From assembly GCA_041589455.1 (NCBI GenBank), contig JBFHVQ010000023.1, forward strand, positions 1 to 37,924: a stretch of DNA of 37,924 bases, given 5' to 3'. This document shows positions 25,253 to 32,842 of the stretch, one piece after another. This DNA is from SZUA-229 sp041589455 (GTDB taxonomy: Bacteria > Pseudomonadota > Gammaproteobacteria > SZUA-229). Position numbers and translations under genes: made by a program. The notes under the pieces were generated by a model. That model was not told the DNA's origin. It made no database searches and saw only the letters and a program-made list of their open reading frames with translations. Each line of letters starts with the position of its first letter. Position 1 is the stretch's first letter.

Positions 25253-27728
25253 AGATAGCCTGCTTGGCTTTCGATTACTAAAGAGGCACTGGCGTTCAAC
25301 CGAATTGAGCACGCTGGTACTCGCACTGTCGATCGCAGTTGCCAGCCTTACAGCCATATCACTTTTTAATCATCGAATCGATTTTTCACTTGCTACAAAT
25401 GCTGCTGAAATGCTAGGGGCAAATCATATATTAAAGAGCACGCAGCCTGTTGACGACAGTATTATCACAAAGGCAACTACATTAAAACTTAACGTATCTA
25501 AATCTATTAGCTTATCCAGCATGATAGTCTACAAAGACAAATTTAAATTATCACATGTTAAAGCTGTAGACGATGCTTACCCTCTTCTTGGAGCTATTCG
25601 AATTAGTAATAGTCTAGTAGGCAATGAAACTCACTCACCAGGAGGCCCTGCTCCTGGAAACGCATGGTTAGCTTCAAGCCTTATGACACAACTCGATATT
25701 TCAATTGGTGACATAATTGAAATCGGTAACTCGCATTTCAAAGTCAGCCAGATTCTGAAATATGACCCTGGCGAAACTGCGAGCCTCGTCAGCCTTGCCC
25801 CAAGATTACTTATACACAGCTCTGATTTACCCTCAACGGGACTTGTACAGCCCGGAAGCCGGGTTACCTATCATACAGGCTTTTCTGGCGATGAAGCCAG
25901 CATGGTGCAGTTTATCAACTGGCTGAAACCACGTCTTAATGCAACTCAAGCACTAACCGGTAGTACAGAAGGCTCAGCAGCCATTAATTCTGCAGCTGAT
26001 AAAGCCAGACAATACCTAACATTAAGCACGATGTTGAGTGTACTCTTATCAGGTATATCAATTGCAATGTCCGCAACGCATTATGCCAGACGCTCCTATG
26101 ACCAGGCCGCTATCATGCGTAGCATAGGCGCATCATCCAAGAGTGTCATAACCATATTTACTAGTCAGATTATAGTATTAGGCTTATTGTCATCAACAAT
26201 TGGAATTATTTTAGCCTATTTAATTGAGTCTACCGTGACGTCTATATTATCTGATGTGCTCACGCTCAATAATGATAGTTTCATCATAAAACCCGTATTT
26301 ACTGGCTATATATCGGGACTGATCATACTCACAGCCTTCACGCTTCCTTCATTATTACGTATTGGAAATGTGCCGCCGCTAAGAGTACTTAGAAATGAGC
26401 TAACACCACCAGATACAGGTATCTGGATACTCTATCTCCTAGCCATAGCAAGTGTTATCAGCCTAATGTGGTGGGCGTCAGGAAACCTGAAATCGACAGT
26501 TGTAGTTCTGACAGGTATCGTCATTAGCGGCTTGTTATTGTCATTTATAACAAAATTACTAATATACATATTACCTGCCATAGTTTCTCTTTTGAACGGA
26601 CCTTTCAGGCAAGGCTTGAAACAGGTAAACAGAAATAGCAATTTACACACATTACAGGTTGTATCTATCGGTTTTTCACTTGTCATTCTCGCACTGATTT
26701 ACCTTGTGAGAACAGACCTGATAATACAATGGACAAATCAATTACCTGATAATGCACCAAATCACTTTATTATCAACATACAACCCAGTGACGTACCCAA
26801 AATAAAAGATCTTTTCAATTCTCTCAATATTAATACCAGGGGGCTTTACCCGATGGTACGCGGCCGTATTAGTCAGATAAATTCGATTGACATACCCGCC
26901 GACAGGGAGCTTCTCGATGAATCACTAAAGCGAGACCTGAACCTGACATGGCTTGCAAATATCCAGGACAACAACAGAATAATACAGGGCAGCTGGTTTA
27001 GCGAATCAAATACAGGACAGTATCTGATTTCAATAGAATCTGGCCTTGCGAGGCGTCTCGGTGTGACAATTAATGACAGCCTTACATTTCAGATTCTAAA
27101 TACTAATATCGAAGCACGCATAAAGAGCATAAGACAAGTCAAATGGGATTCATTCCAACCGAATTTTTATATTATCTTTCCTGATGAGGTAATCAATCAT
27201 CTTCCAGCAACATATATAAGCAGTTTCTATTTGCAACCTGATAAGAAAAAACAATTATCAATATTAGTCGACAAATTTCCATCAATAACGATTCTCGAAC
27301 TGGACAATATAATGTCACAGGTAAGAACAATCATGCTTCAGGTCACGAAAGCCATAGAATTTGTCATGCTCTTACTACTCTTATCAGGAACAACAGTAAT
27401 GGCTGCAACCTTACAGGCATCACTTCAACAGAGAAAGAAAGACGCTGTAATATTACGTAGCCTTGGAACTAGCCGATCATATTTACGAAACTTAATTCTG
27501 ACTGAATTATTCACAGTAGCTGTTGTCGCTTCTATATTAGCTATAATGGGATCTGAAGCCACAGCCTACCTGCTCTATAAATACATCTTCCAACTTGAAT
27601 TCAACCTTCACTTTAGCACTTGGTTGTACATGCTGTTACTTTCACCAGCCGTGATAATGGCTGCGGGCTGGTTATATTTACGAAAAATACCAGATCAACC
27701 CCCTATGAATGCATTGAGGACATTCTAA
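25227..27728 (+). CDS. ybbP: FtsX-like ABC transporter permease (YbbP type)
   Basis: 833 residues (E. coli YbbP has 804). An N-terminal transmembrane helix (LSTLVLALSIAVASLTAISLF) is followed by a periplasmic MacB-PCD-like domain (with VSQILKYDPGETASLVSLAPRL) and a first FtsX block of membrane helices around residues 265-375, with RRSYDQAAIMRSIGASSKSV. Further helices (ILYLLAIASVISLMWWA, VVLTGIVISGLLLSFIT) precede a second periplasmic domain. A second FtsX block (AIEFVMLLLLLSGTTVMAA, RRSLGTSRSYLRN-like repeat) ends the protein. The two halves are repeats, so one chain may supply both permease copies. It overlaps ybbA by 26 bases. It precedes the AT-rich accessory block. Confidence 0.88.
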   Translation: MMANFNLTRDSLLGFRLLKRHWRSTELSTLVLALSIAVASLTAISLFNHRIDFSLATNAAEMLGANHILKSTQPVDDSIITKATTLKLNVSKSISLSSMIVYKDKFKLSHVKAVDDAYPLLGAIRISNSLVGNETHSPGGPAPGNAWLASSLMTQLDISIGDIIEIGNSHFKVSQILKYDPGETASLVSLAPRLLIHSSDLPSTGLVQPGSRVTYHTGFSGDEASMVQFINWLKPRLNATQALTGSTEGSAAINSAADKARQYLTLSTMLSVLLSGISIAMSATHYARRSYDQAAIMRSIGASSKSVITIFTSQIIVLGLLSSTIGIILAYLIESTVTSILSDVLTLNNDSFIIKPVFTGYISGLIILTAFTLPSLLRIGNVPPLRVLRNELTPPDTGIWILYLLAIASVISLMWWASGNLKSTVVVLTGIVISGLLLSFITKLLIYILPAIVSLLNGPFRQGLKQVNRNSNLHTLQVVSIGFSLVILALIYLVRTDLIIQWTNQLPDNAPNHFIINIQPSDVPKIKDLFNSLNINTRGLYPMVRGRISQINSIDIPADRELLDESLKRDLNLTWLANIQDNNRIIQGSWFSESNTGQYLISIESGLARRLGVTINDSLTFQILNTNIEARIKSIRQVKWDSFQPNFYIIFPDEVINHLPATYISSFYLQPDKKKQLSILVDKFPSITILELDNIMSQVRTIMLQVTKAIEFVMLLLLLSGTTVMAATLQASLQQRKKDAVILRSLGTSRSYLRNLILTELFTVAVVASILAIMGSEATAYLLYKYIFQLEFNLHFSTWLYMLLLSPAVIMAAGWLYLRKIPDQPPMNALRTF

Positions 27729-27791
27729 ATATACCCTGTAAGTCATAAGCTACATGCATTATTTACAAGAACCATCCAACATCAAAGTAAT

Positions 27792-28406
27792 ATGACTAGA
27801 ATATCATCTTATAAACAGATTGAAGCAATGATCGGCTTACATGACCTTCATTACAACCCGGAGTGGTCAGCAGCCCCTGACTTTCTGGCCACAGTAATTC
27901 AGTACTGCAACTCAATAAAACCTGAAACTATTGTTGAATGTAGTTCTGGAACAAGCTCGATAGTACTAGCCAAATGCTACTCGAGTATAGAAGATAGCCA
28001 TGTTTATAGCCTTGAACATGAATCGCATTATGCAAATATTACTCGCACTGAACTCGAAAAACATAATCTAGGAGACAGGTGCACCATACTGGAATCACCT
28101 TTGATTGATTACTCAATCAATAGCAGCAATTATCTCTGGTATCAGCTAGACAAACTAAACATCAACAATATAGACATGCTTGTTATAGATGGCCCACCTG
28201 GATTTATCCAGACCAATTCAAGGTACCCGGCCGTACCGTTACTCATCGAAAAGCTATCCGATAACGCCTTTATATTACTCGATGATGCCTCAAGAGATGA
28301 CGAAAGAAACACAGTTCTAAGATGGACCAGTGAAACATCAGGCCTTATTGAGGTTGAATATTTAGAGCTGGAGCGAGGCTGCTCTGTGTTAAAATACAAC
28401 AAATAA
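27792..28406 (+). CDS. SAM-dependent methyltransferase-like protein
   Basis: 204 residues. The Rossmann-like order of a class I methyltransferase is visible: motif I is ETIVECSSGTSSIVLAKC (with ECSSG in place of the common DxGxG), motif II is VYSLEHESHYAN (the acidic residue binds the SAM ribose), then CTILESPL and IDMLVIDGPPGF, and FILLDDASRDDERN near the end. This resembles Methyltransf_24-like proteins that methylate small metabolites or sugars. Motif I is atypical, so binding of SAM is likely but not proven. It ends 1 base from the sulfotransferase gene on the other strand, which has lower GC like its neighbours, so it may belong to the same accessory block. Confidence 0.65.
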   Translation: MTRISSYKQIEAMIGLHDLHYNPEWSAAPDFLATVIQYCNSIKPETIVECSSGTSSIVLAKCYSSIEDSHVYSLEHESHYANITRTELEKHNLGDRCTILESPLIDYSINSSNYLWYQLDKLNINNIDMLVIDGPPGFIQTNSRYPAVPLLIEKLSDNAFILLDDASRDDERNTVLRWTSETSGLIEVEYLELERGCSVLKYNK

Positions 28407-28407
28407 A

Positions 28408-28947
28408 TCAGGATGCATTATAAGCATGTTTAAGGGCATCCTCAGCCGCAGACATATCACCAATCGCACCTATTCTGCTCCAGAACTCTTCAAGCTTATT
28501 TGAAGCACTTTCAATATTGATTAGCATATATCCAGGCTTATCCTTTAAGAACAGGGAAATATTATCATTGACCGTGTCAACATAATCACCCGCAAGTTTC
28601 TGTAAATCCCTTTGATCATCGAGACCGAGGTAAACACCATTCTGGTAAGCATTAAAAATACCAAAATCAGAACGACGCATGAAACTTGATATAACGGCCT
28701 GGCGATCCCTAACAAGGTGGACATAAAATGCATTAGTCCCGTATATAGCATCCAGACGCCCGAGAAACCATGAAAGGCGGTTATCAATTTCAATATGAGA
28801 GGCCGGATAAGATAGTCGATCATTTCCATAGCGTGAAATATTTGTTTCATGCCCAGTTGTGTAATTAGATATGAATCCACATGATTTAGAAAATGTCACG
28901 GATCCACATCGACCAGTATTGAGCACAAACACATTATCGTATTTCAT
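28408..28947 (-). CDS. Sulfotransferase-like protein (PAPS type)
   Basis: 179 residues from the ATG at 28947, chosen because ATGA overlaps the stop of the upstream glycosyltransferase gene by four bases; an in-frame TTG at 28971 is less likely. The P-loop-like 5'-phosphosulfate-binding segment is VFVLNTGRCGSVTFSKS (about residues 6-22). The 3'-phosphate segment is FYVHLVRDRQAVISSFMRR with the expected Arg and Ser. A His in GHETNI could be the catalytic base. It is shorter than many sulfotransferases (250-300), but the C-terminal helix around ESASNKLEEFWSRIGA, typical of the family, is present. It would transfer sulfate from PAPS to a hydroxyl, probably of the glycoside made by its two operon partners. 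That acceptor is inferred. Confidence 0.65.
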   Translation of the reverse strand: MKYDNVFVLNTGRCGSVTFSKSCGFISNYTTGHETNISRYGNDRLSYPASHIEIDNRLSWFLGRLDAIYGTNAFYVHLVRDRQAVISSFMRRSDFGIFNAYQNGVYLGLDDQRDLQKLAGDYVDTVNDNISLFLKDKPGYMLINIESASNKLEEFWSRIGAIGDMSAAEDALKHAYNAS

Positions 28948-30782
28948 AAGTAAAACCCACTCTCTCGACAATCAGCAAGATGATTACATAGAGAAGATTT
29001 AATTAAGCTAAGATATGACTGCCCCTCAGCATGTATACGGTTAACAGGAACAGACTCATCACCATAATGATATTTGATAGTATCGAGAAACAAGCGAAAC
29101 TTATCATCAATTACAGTATTATTTTTAAATTTCTTCTTAGATAATGTTATAAGTTTACATTCAAGATGACTTAGCTTTGACACAATTGATTTCTGTTTAT
29201 CCGCATAATTTACCAGCATTTCATTATGCACATCATTAACAACATAATCGACCAAATTGATTATAGATTCACCATTTTGCACTTGATCTTGCATACTCGC
29301 AATTCTAGAGACAGAAAACAGCATCACATCCCCATAAAACTGCCTGACAAATTCACTTGATAAATCGATTATATCCTGCCTCGGTATTACACCACTACGA
29401 TATTCTGATTCATCAGAATCCATCAGAGTACGCATATGTCGCATAGGAACATTCGCTGACACAAATCCACAGCCATGCCGACTTTTTAGTATCCTTCCCA
29501 TAACTGGTCCTGCCATGCGCAACTTAAGACTTGCAAATGGCATAACAAAATCCAGCATGTTTTTTCTTATAAGGTAATTTCCTGTATAAACTGTACGTGC
29601 ATCATCAACACACATATCACCAGGACAATGTCGATATGAATCGTAACGCGTTGGATGCGAACCATGAAAAAATGCGGTTAATTCAGTAGCAAACTTTTCG
29701 ATAACGTCATCTATGATATGAGGCTCCTTGATATCACATTTGAACGATACGGAATCAGTTTTAGCTACAAAGCCGAAAAGATCTGCCATATCATGATATG
29801 AAGCAGCATTAGCAGAATTTTCATTATCTATATGAAAGCAACAAGAAGCTCCTGGCAAGTAATCAAGTACTTTATCGACGAAGCCATTAACATCATCCAG
29901 CATCCTCGATGACATAACAGCGGGTGAAACCGGCGGGTCACCTACCACCTTACCGGTAGCAACCTGAACTCTTTGATTATAAAACACCGAGTTCCAGATA
30001 TAATAATAATTCAATCCATAAAAGGAATCATTTCTTTCAAGATTAACATTAAATTCCTGGTCACTGTCTATAAAGTGAATTATTGTCGAATCTTCAAGCT
30101 CAATAGATTGTAAATATAGATAAACGAGATTCCTCATCACTGAGGCGCCTTTATGATAAAACGCGTCTCTGTTTAAATGACCGAGAACACGATCAGCATG
30201 ATCAGGGTCACTTTTTATGCATTTTTCATATATATTACTTTGCTGCTGTTGCGAAAAATATGAAACTGATAACCCTTTTACACTAAACTCACTTGAAATA
30301 GCTTCTATGTCACATCTCGACGATAATTCCTTAGAATCATCCGCGACCAACACGGACACTTTCTTGAAATTATTATCTCGAAGACCACCATAGCAATATA
30401 ACTGCTGACAGGTCAGCAAACTATTGAGACATCTCCTTAGTTGCTCAGGCCTATCCGCAACTGGAACAACAATAAGAAAATCATATTGAAAAGAGCAGCC
30501 AGTAATATCAATCAGGGTTTGAAACTCCCTGTGTAGAGCCGCATAAGCTTCCAGGAGCGAGTTAGAAGGGGAATCAAATAACTGGTTTTCAGCGCGTGAC
30601 AGCGTGTTTATATATAGTGCGCACAGAGAATCAACATCTTGTTTTCGGCAGGATAATGAAAGCTCATCTTTATATATAGATTGATAGGCTGTATCTAAAC
30701 ACCCTCTTTCTAAATATTTCTGTAGTTGAGAAATATCGACTTTACAGCCTTCAAACTCAAACTTATTAGCGACTGGTGACAT
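28944..30782 (-). CDS. Large GT-A type glycosyltransferase-like protein
   Basis: 612 residues. Residues 1-100 form a helical N-terminal region. A GT-A fold starts at FLIVVPVADRPEQLRRCLNS (about 102-121), with VSVLVADDS (142-150) and a D-x-D-like motif in HFIDSDQEF (236-244). Further conserved-looking blocks are ASVMRNLVYLY, PGASCCFHIDNENS, SHPTRYDSYRHCPGDMC, TVYTGNYLIRKNMLDFVMPF and LRMAGPVMGRIL (about 421-432), followed by a C-terminal helical region of about 130 residues. It resembles family-2 glycosyltransferases in the nucleotide-binding part, but I do not recognise the specific subfamily or acceptor. It overlaps the TPP enzyme gene by 17 bases and the sulfotransferase gene by 4, so the three genes are tightly coupled. 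No membrane segment is seen, so it should be cytosolic. Confidence 0.65.
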   Translation of the reverse strand: MSPVANKFEFEGCKVDISQLQKYLERGCLDTAYQSIYKDELSLSCRKQDVDSLCALYINTLSRAENQLFDSPSNSLLEAYAALHREFQTLIDITGCSFQYDFLIVVPVADRPEQLRRCLNSLLTCQQLYCYGGLRDNNFKKVSVLVADDSKELSSRCDIEAISSEFSVKGLSVSYFSQQQQSNIYEKCIKSDPDHADRVLGHLNRDAFYHKGASVMRNLVYLYLQSIELEDSTIIHFIDSDQEFNVNLERNDSFYGLNYYYIWNSVFYNQRVQVATGKVVGDPPVSPAVMSSRMLDDVNGFVDKVLDYLPGASCCFHIDNENSANAASYHDMADLFGFVAKTDSVSFKCDIKEPHIIDDVIEKFATELTAFFHGSHPTRYDSYRHCPGDMCVDDARTVYTGNYLIRKNMLDFVMPFASLKLRMAGPVMGRILKSRHGCGFVSANVPMRHMRTLMDSDESEYRSGVIPRQDIIDLSSEFVRQFYGDVMLFSVSRIASMQDQVQNGESIINLVDYVVNDVHNEMLVNYADKQKSIVSKLSHLECKLITLSKKKFKNNTVIDDKFRLFLDTIKYHYGDESVPVNRIHAEGQSYLSLIKSSLCNHLADCRESGFYL

Positions 30783-32454
30783 AGTCTGGAAAAAGATCTT
30801 TATCTATATAAACATCAATTAGACTGATTGAATTTTTATAATCAATTTTATCGAAAACAGACTCAATATCACTATTATTTCTGATTGCGTAATACTCAAT
30901 GCCAAAGGCATCACAGAGCGACTGATAGTCTGGATTAATAAAATCACAATCTATATATCGTTTTTCATACTTTTGAAACTGATTTTTTCTTATAAGACCC
31001 ATAGTAGAGTTATTAAACATTATTATCGTGATAGGCGTCTTATAATTTACGGCCGTCATTATCTCCATACAACACATCTGAAAACCACCATCACCAATTA
31101 TAACGAATGCAGGCATGTCATTCGACATACGCGCACCAATAGCAGCCGGTATAGCATGACCTAAAGACGACACACCCGAATTCGAATAATAATGACAATT
31201 ATCCCTGACATTAAGAAAGTTTTGAGCAAATATTATATTATCATCGAATATCTGGTGCTCAACCTCGATCTTATTCAGATAGTCAAACAGATGTGAAACA
31301 TTAGAAAACTTATCACTGAATGTTTCGAGATCAGTTTTCGATTTTGTATCAACTAAATTTTCACGAACAAATCTGAGTTTTTCATCTGATTTTGACCTGA
31401 TATTACGCGCACTGATTTCTGAATTAAGCGCAGACAGGTATTGATGCAAATCAGCATTCACTGAAACATCTGCAATAAATACCTTATTCAGCTGTGAGGC
31501 ATCGATATCTACCTGAATAATTTTTTTATTAGCCAGCAAATCCTGTTTCCACAGATAACTGGTACGCTCATTGAATGTAGCGCCTAATATAATTATCAGG
31601 TCTGCATAATTCATAATATACTCACTCGCATGTGAGTATGAAGTTACTCCAAGGCTACCAAGTGAAAGCGGATGATCTTCCTGTAGAGCGCCTTTGCCTT
31701 TCAGGCTACTGGTGACAGGTATATTTAATTTCTCAGCAAATTCTTTGACAAGGCTACTGCTATTCGATTTGAGACAACCATATCCAGATAGAACAACCGG
31801 ATACTTTGCAGCTTCAATAAGCTCAAGTACCTGACTCATATCATGCTGACTTTGCGCACCATATCGACGGTGTATATATTCAGGAACCAGCAGCTGTTGA
31901 AGACAGCTATCGTCTACATCTTCTAGCTGTATATTGAATGGTATGCTCAATAATACAGGGCCTGGTGTATCTGAATATAATTCACGGGTTGCACGATTGA
32001 GGCAGTTAACCAGATAGTCTGTGCGCTCTATAACTCGACTATATCGAGTTATTCCTCGAAATATATCGACCTGAGATATACTTCCACCCTCACCCGCACT
32101 TTCCTGCAAGCCACCTTTACCAAAGATATGGGTTGATGTTTCACCAGTGATAATGAGAATGGGCTGCTTATCCACATAGGCATTCGCAATTCCTGTGACC
32201 AGGTTTGTTGCTCCTGGCCCAGCAGTAGTGATACATGCAGATATCGCCTGCTGTCGACCATTATGAAGATGCGCAGCCTTTGAATATCCGCATGCCATAA
32301 ACGCAGCGCCCTGCTCATGCTTCGCAAGCACCGATTTAATCGAGGAACGGTAGAGGGCATCGTATACCGGGAGAATATGCGCACCCGGCATACCAAAAAT
32401 ATGATTAACATGGAGTAATTCCATGTATTTAACTATGAATTCACTAACTTTCAT
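30766..32454 (-). CDS. Thiamine pyrophosphate-dependent acetolactate synthase-like enzyme
   Basis: 562 residues with all three TPP-enzyme domains. Pyr domain: FGMPGAHILPVYDAL and the activating Glu47 in AKHEQGAAFMACGY, followed by CITTAGPGATNLVTGIANA. Central domain with YPVVLSGYGCLKSN. PP domain with the TPP/Mg motif GDG followed 24 residues later by NN, FVIIGDGGFQMCCMEIM. The family contains acetolactate synthase, glyoxylate carboligase, sulfoacetaldehyde acetyltransferase and YerE-type enzymes that add a two-carbon unit to keto sugars. Glu47 argues against glyoxylate carboligase, which has Val there. The gene has no ilvN-like regulatory subunit beside it and is coupled to a glycosyltransferase, so a role in making an unusual glycoside precursor is inferred. 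First gene of its operon, divergent from the phosphorylase gene. Confidence 0.8.
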   Translation of the reverse strand: MKVSEFIVKYMELLHVNHIFGMPGAHILPVYDALYRSSIKSVLAKHEQGAAFMACGYSKAAHLHNGRQQAISACITTAGPGATNLVTGIANAYVDKQPILIITGETSTHIFGKGGLQESAGEGGSISQVDIFRGITRYSRVIERTDYLVNCLNRATRELYSDTPGPVLLSIPFNIQLEDVDDSCLQQLLVPEYIHRRYGAQSQHDMSQVLELIEAAKYPVVLSGYGCLKSNSSSLVKEFAEKLNIPVTSSLKGKGALQEDHPLSLGSLGVTSYSHASEYIMNYADLIIILGATFNERTSYLWKQDLLANKKIIQVDIDASQLNKVFIADVSVNADLHQYLSALNSEISARNIRSKSDEKLRFVRENLVDTKSKTDLETFSDKFSNVSHLFDYLNKIEVEHQIFDDNIIFAQNFLNVRDNCHYYSNSGVSSLGHAIPAAIGARMSNDMPAFVIIGDGGFQMCCMEIMTAVNYKTPITIIMFNNSTMGLIRKNQFQKYEKRYIDCDFINPDYQSLCDAFGIEYYAIRNNSDIESVFDKIDYKNSISLIDVYIDKDLFPDYVTSR

Positions 32455-32698
32455 CTTCTGAGGAGATAGCTGACGCGAGTGTCTGACTGATAAATGCCCC
32501 TTGTCAATTGCGCTGTTATCTCGACTTCTTTGGTTCTACTGTTTTCTTATATGCCCGCTATTAATCTTTTCATTATCTCTGGATACATGTGTGTATTCAA
32601 GCGCAATATAGACCCCTGTTCATATACTCGACGCTATGTATCCATGAATTAGCTGCTTGCACCGTTTCCACTTATAAACCTTATTAATTACATGGACT

Positions 32699-32717
32699 TA
32701 TACCAAAATGTGGTATA
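32699..32717. promoter_or_regulatory. Candidate operator: perfect 7-bp inverted repeat
   Basis: TATACCA (32699-32705) and TGGTATA (32711-32717) flank a 5-base spacer, AAATG. The size and spacing fit a dimeric repressor of GntR or LacI type. It lies 126 bases before the phosphorylase start. No regulator gene is in the window. Confidence 0.5.
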
Positions 32718-32731
32718 TTACATGCATTAAA

Positions 32732-32817
32732 CTCTATAGATATGATTTCTGCCAGGCTTTTGGCCCTGAAACCGTGCAAAAATCACGTTAAATTCCCGTA
32801 ACTGAACATCTATAGAG
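32732..32817. repeat. 10-bp inverted repeat flanking the phosphorylase leader
   Basis: CTCTATAGAT (32732-32741) and ATCTATAGAG (32808-32817) are perfect complements 66 bases apart. Each contains the palindrome CTATAG, so they could be two binding sites for one regulator or the closing stem of a leader RNA fold. The right copy lies 25 bases before the phosphorylase start. Confidence 0.5.
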
Positions 32818-32842
32818 AATAGCTACAAAATAGCGCATTAAT

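Larger units (their letters stand above)
32455..32842. other. Divergent intergenic region between the TPP operon and the phosphorylase gene
   Basis: 388 bases without a gene. The right part holds two nested inverted repeats (32699-32717 and 32732-32817, listed separately) and a repeated TTACATG (32688-32694 and 32717-32723). The left part is AT-rich with no clear sigma-70 or sigma-54 promoter. No riboswitch is recognised. Confidence 0.6.

Noticed and set aside
30766..32454. Glyoxylate carboligase feeding glycerate into the neighbouring glycerate kinase
   Set aside because: Attractive in context, but glyoxylate carboligase has Val at the position of the conserved Glu, and this protein has Glu47. 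No tartronate semialdehyde reductase or hyi-like gene is nearby.
32751..32790. Sigma-54 promoter before the phosphorylase gene (TGGCCC followed by GTGCA)
   Set aside because: The distance between GG and GC is two bases too long for RpoN.
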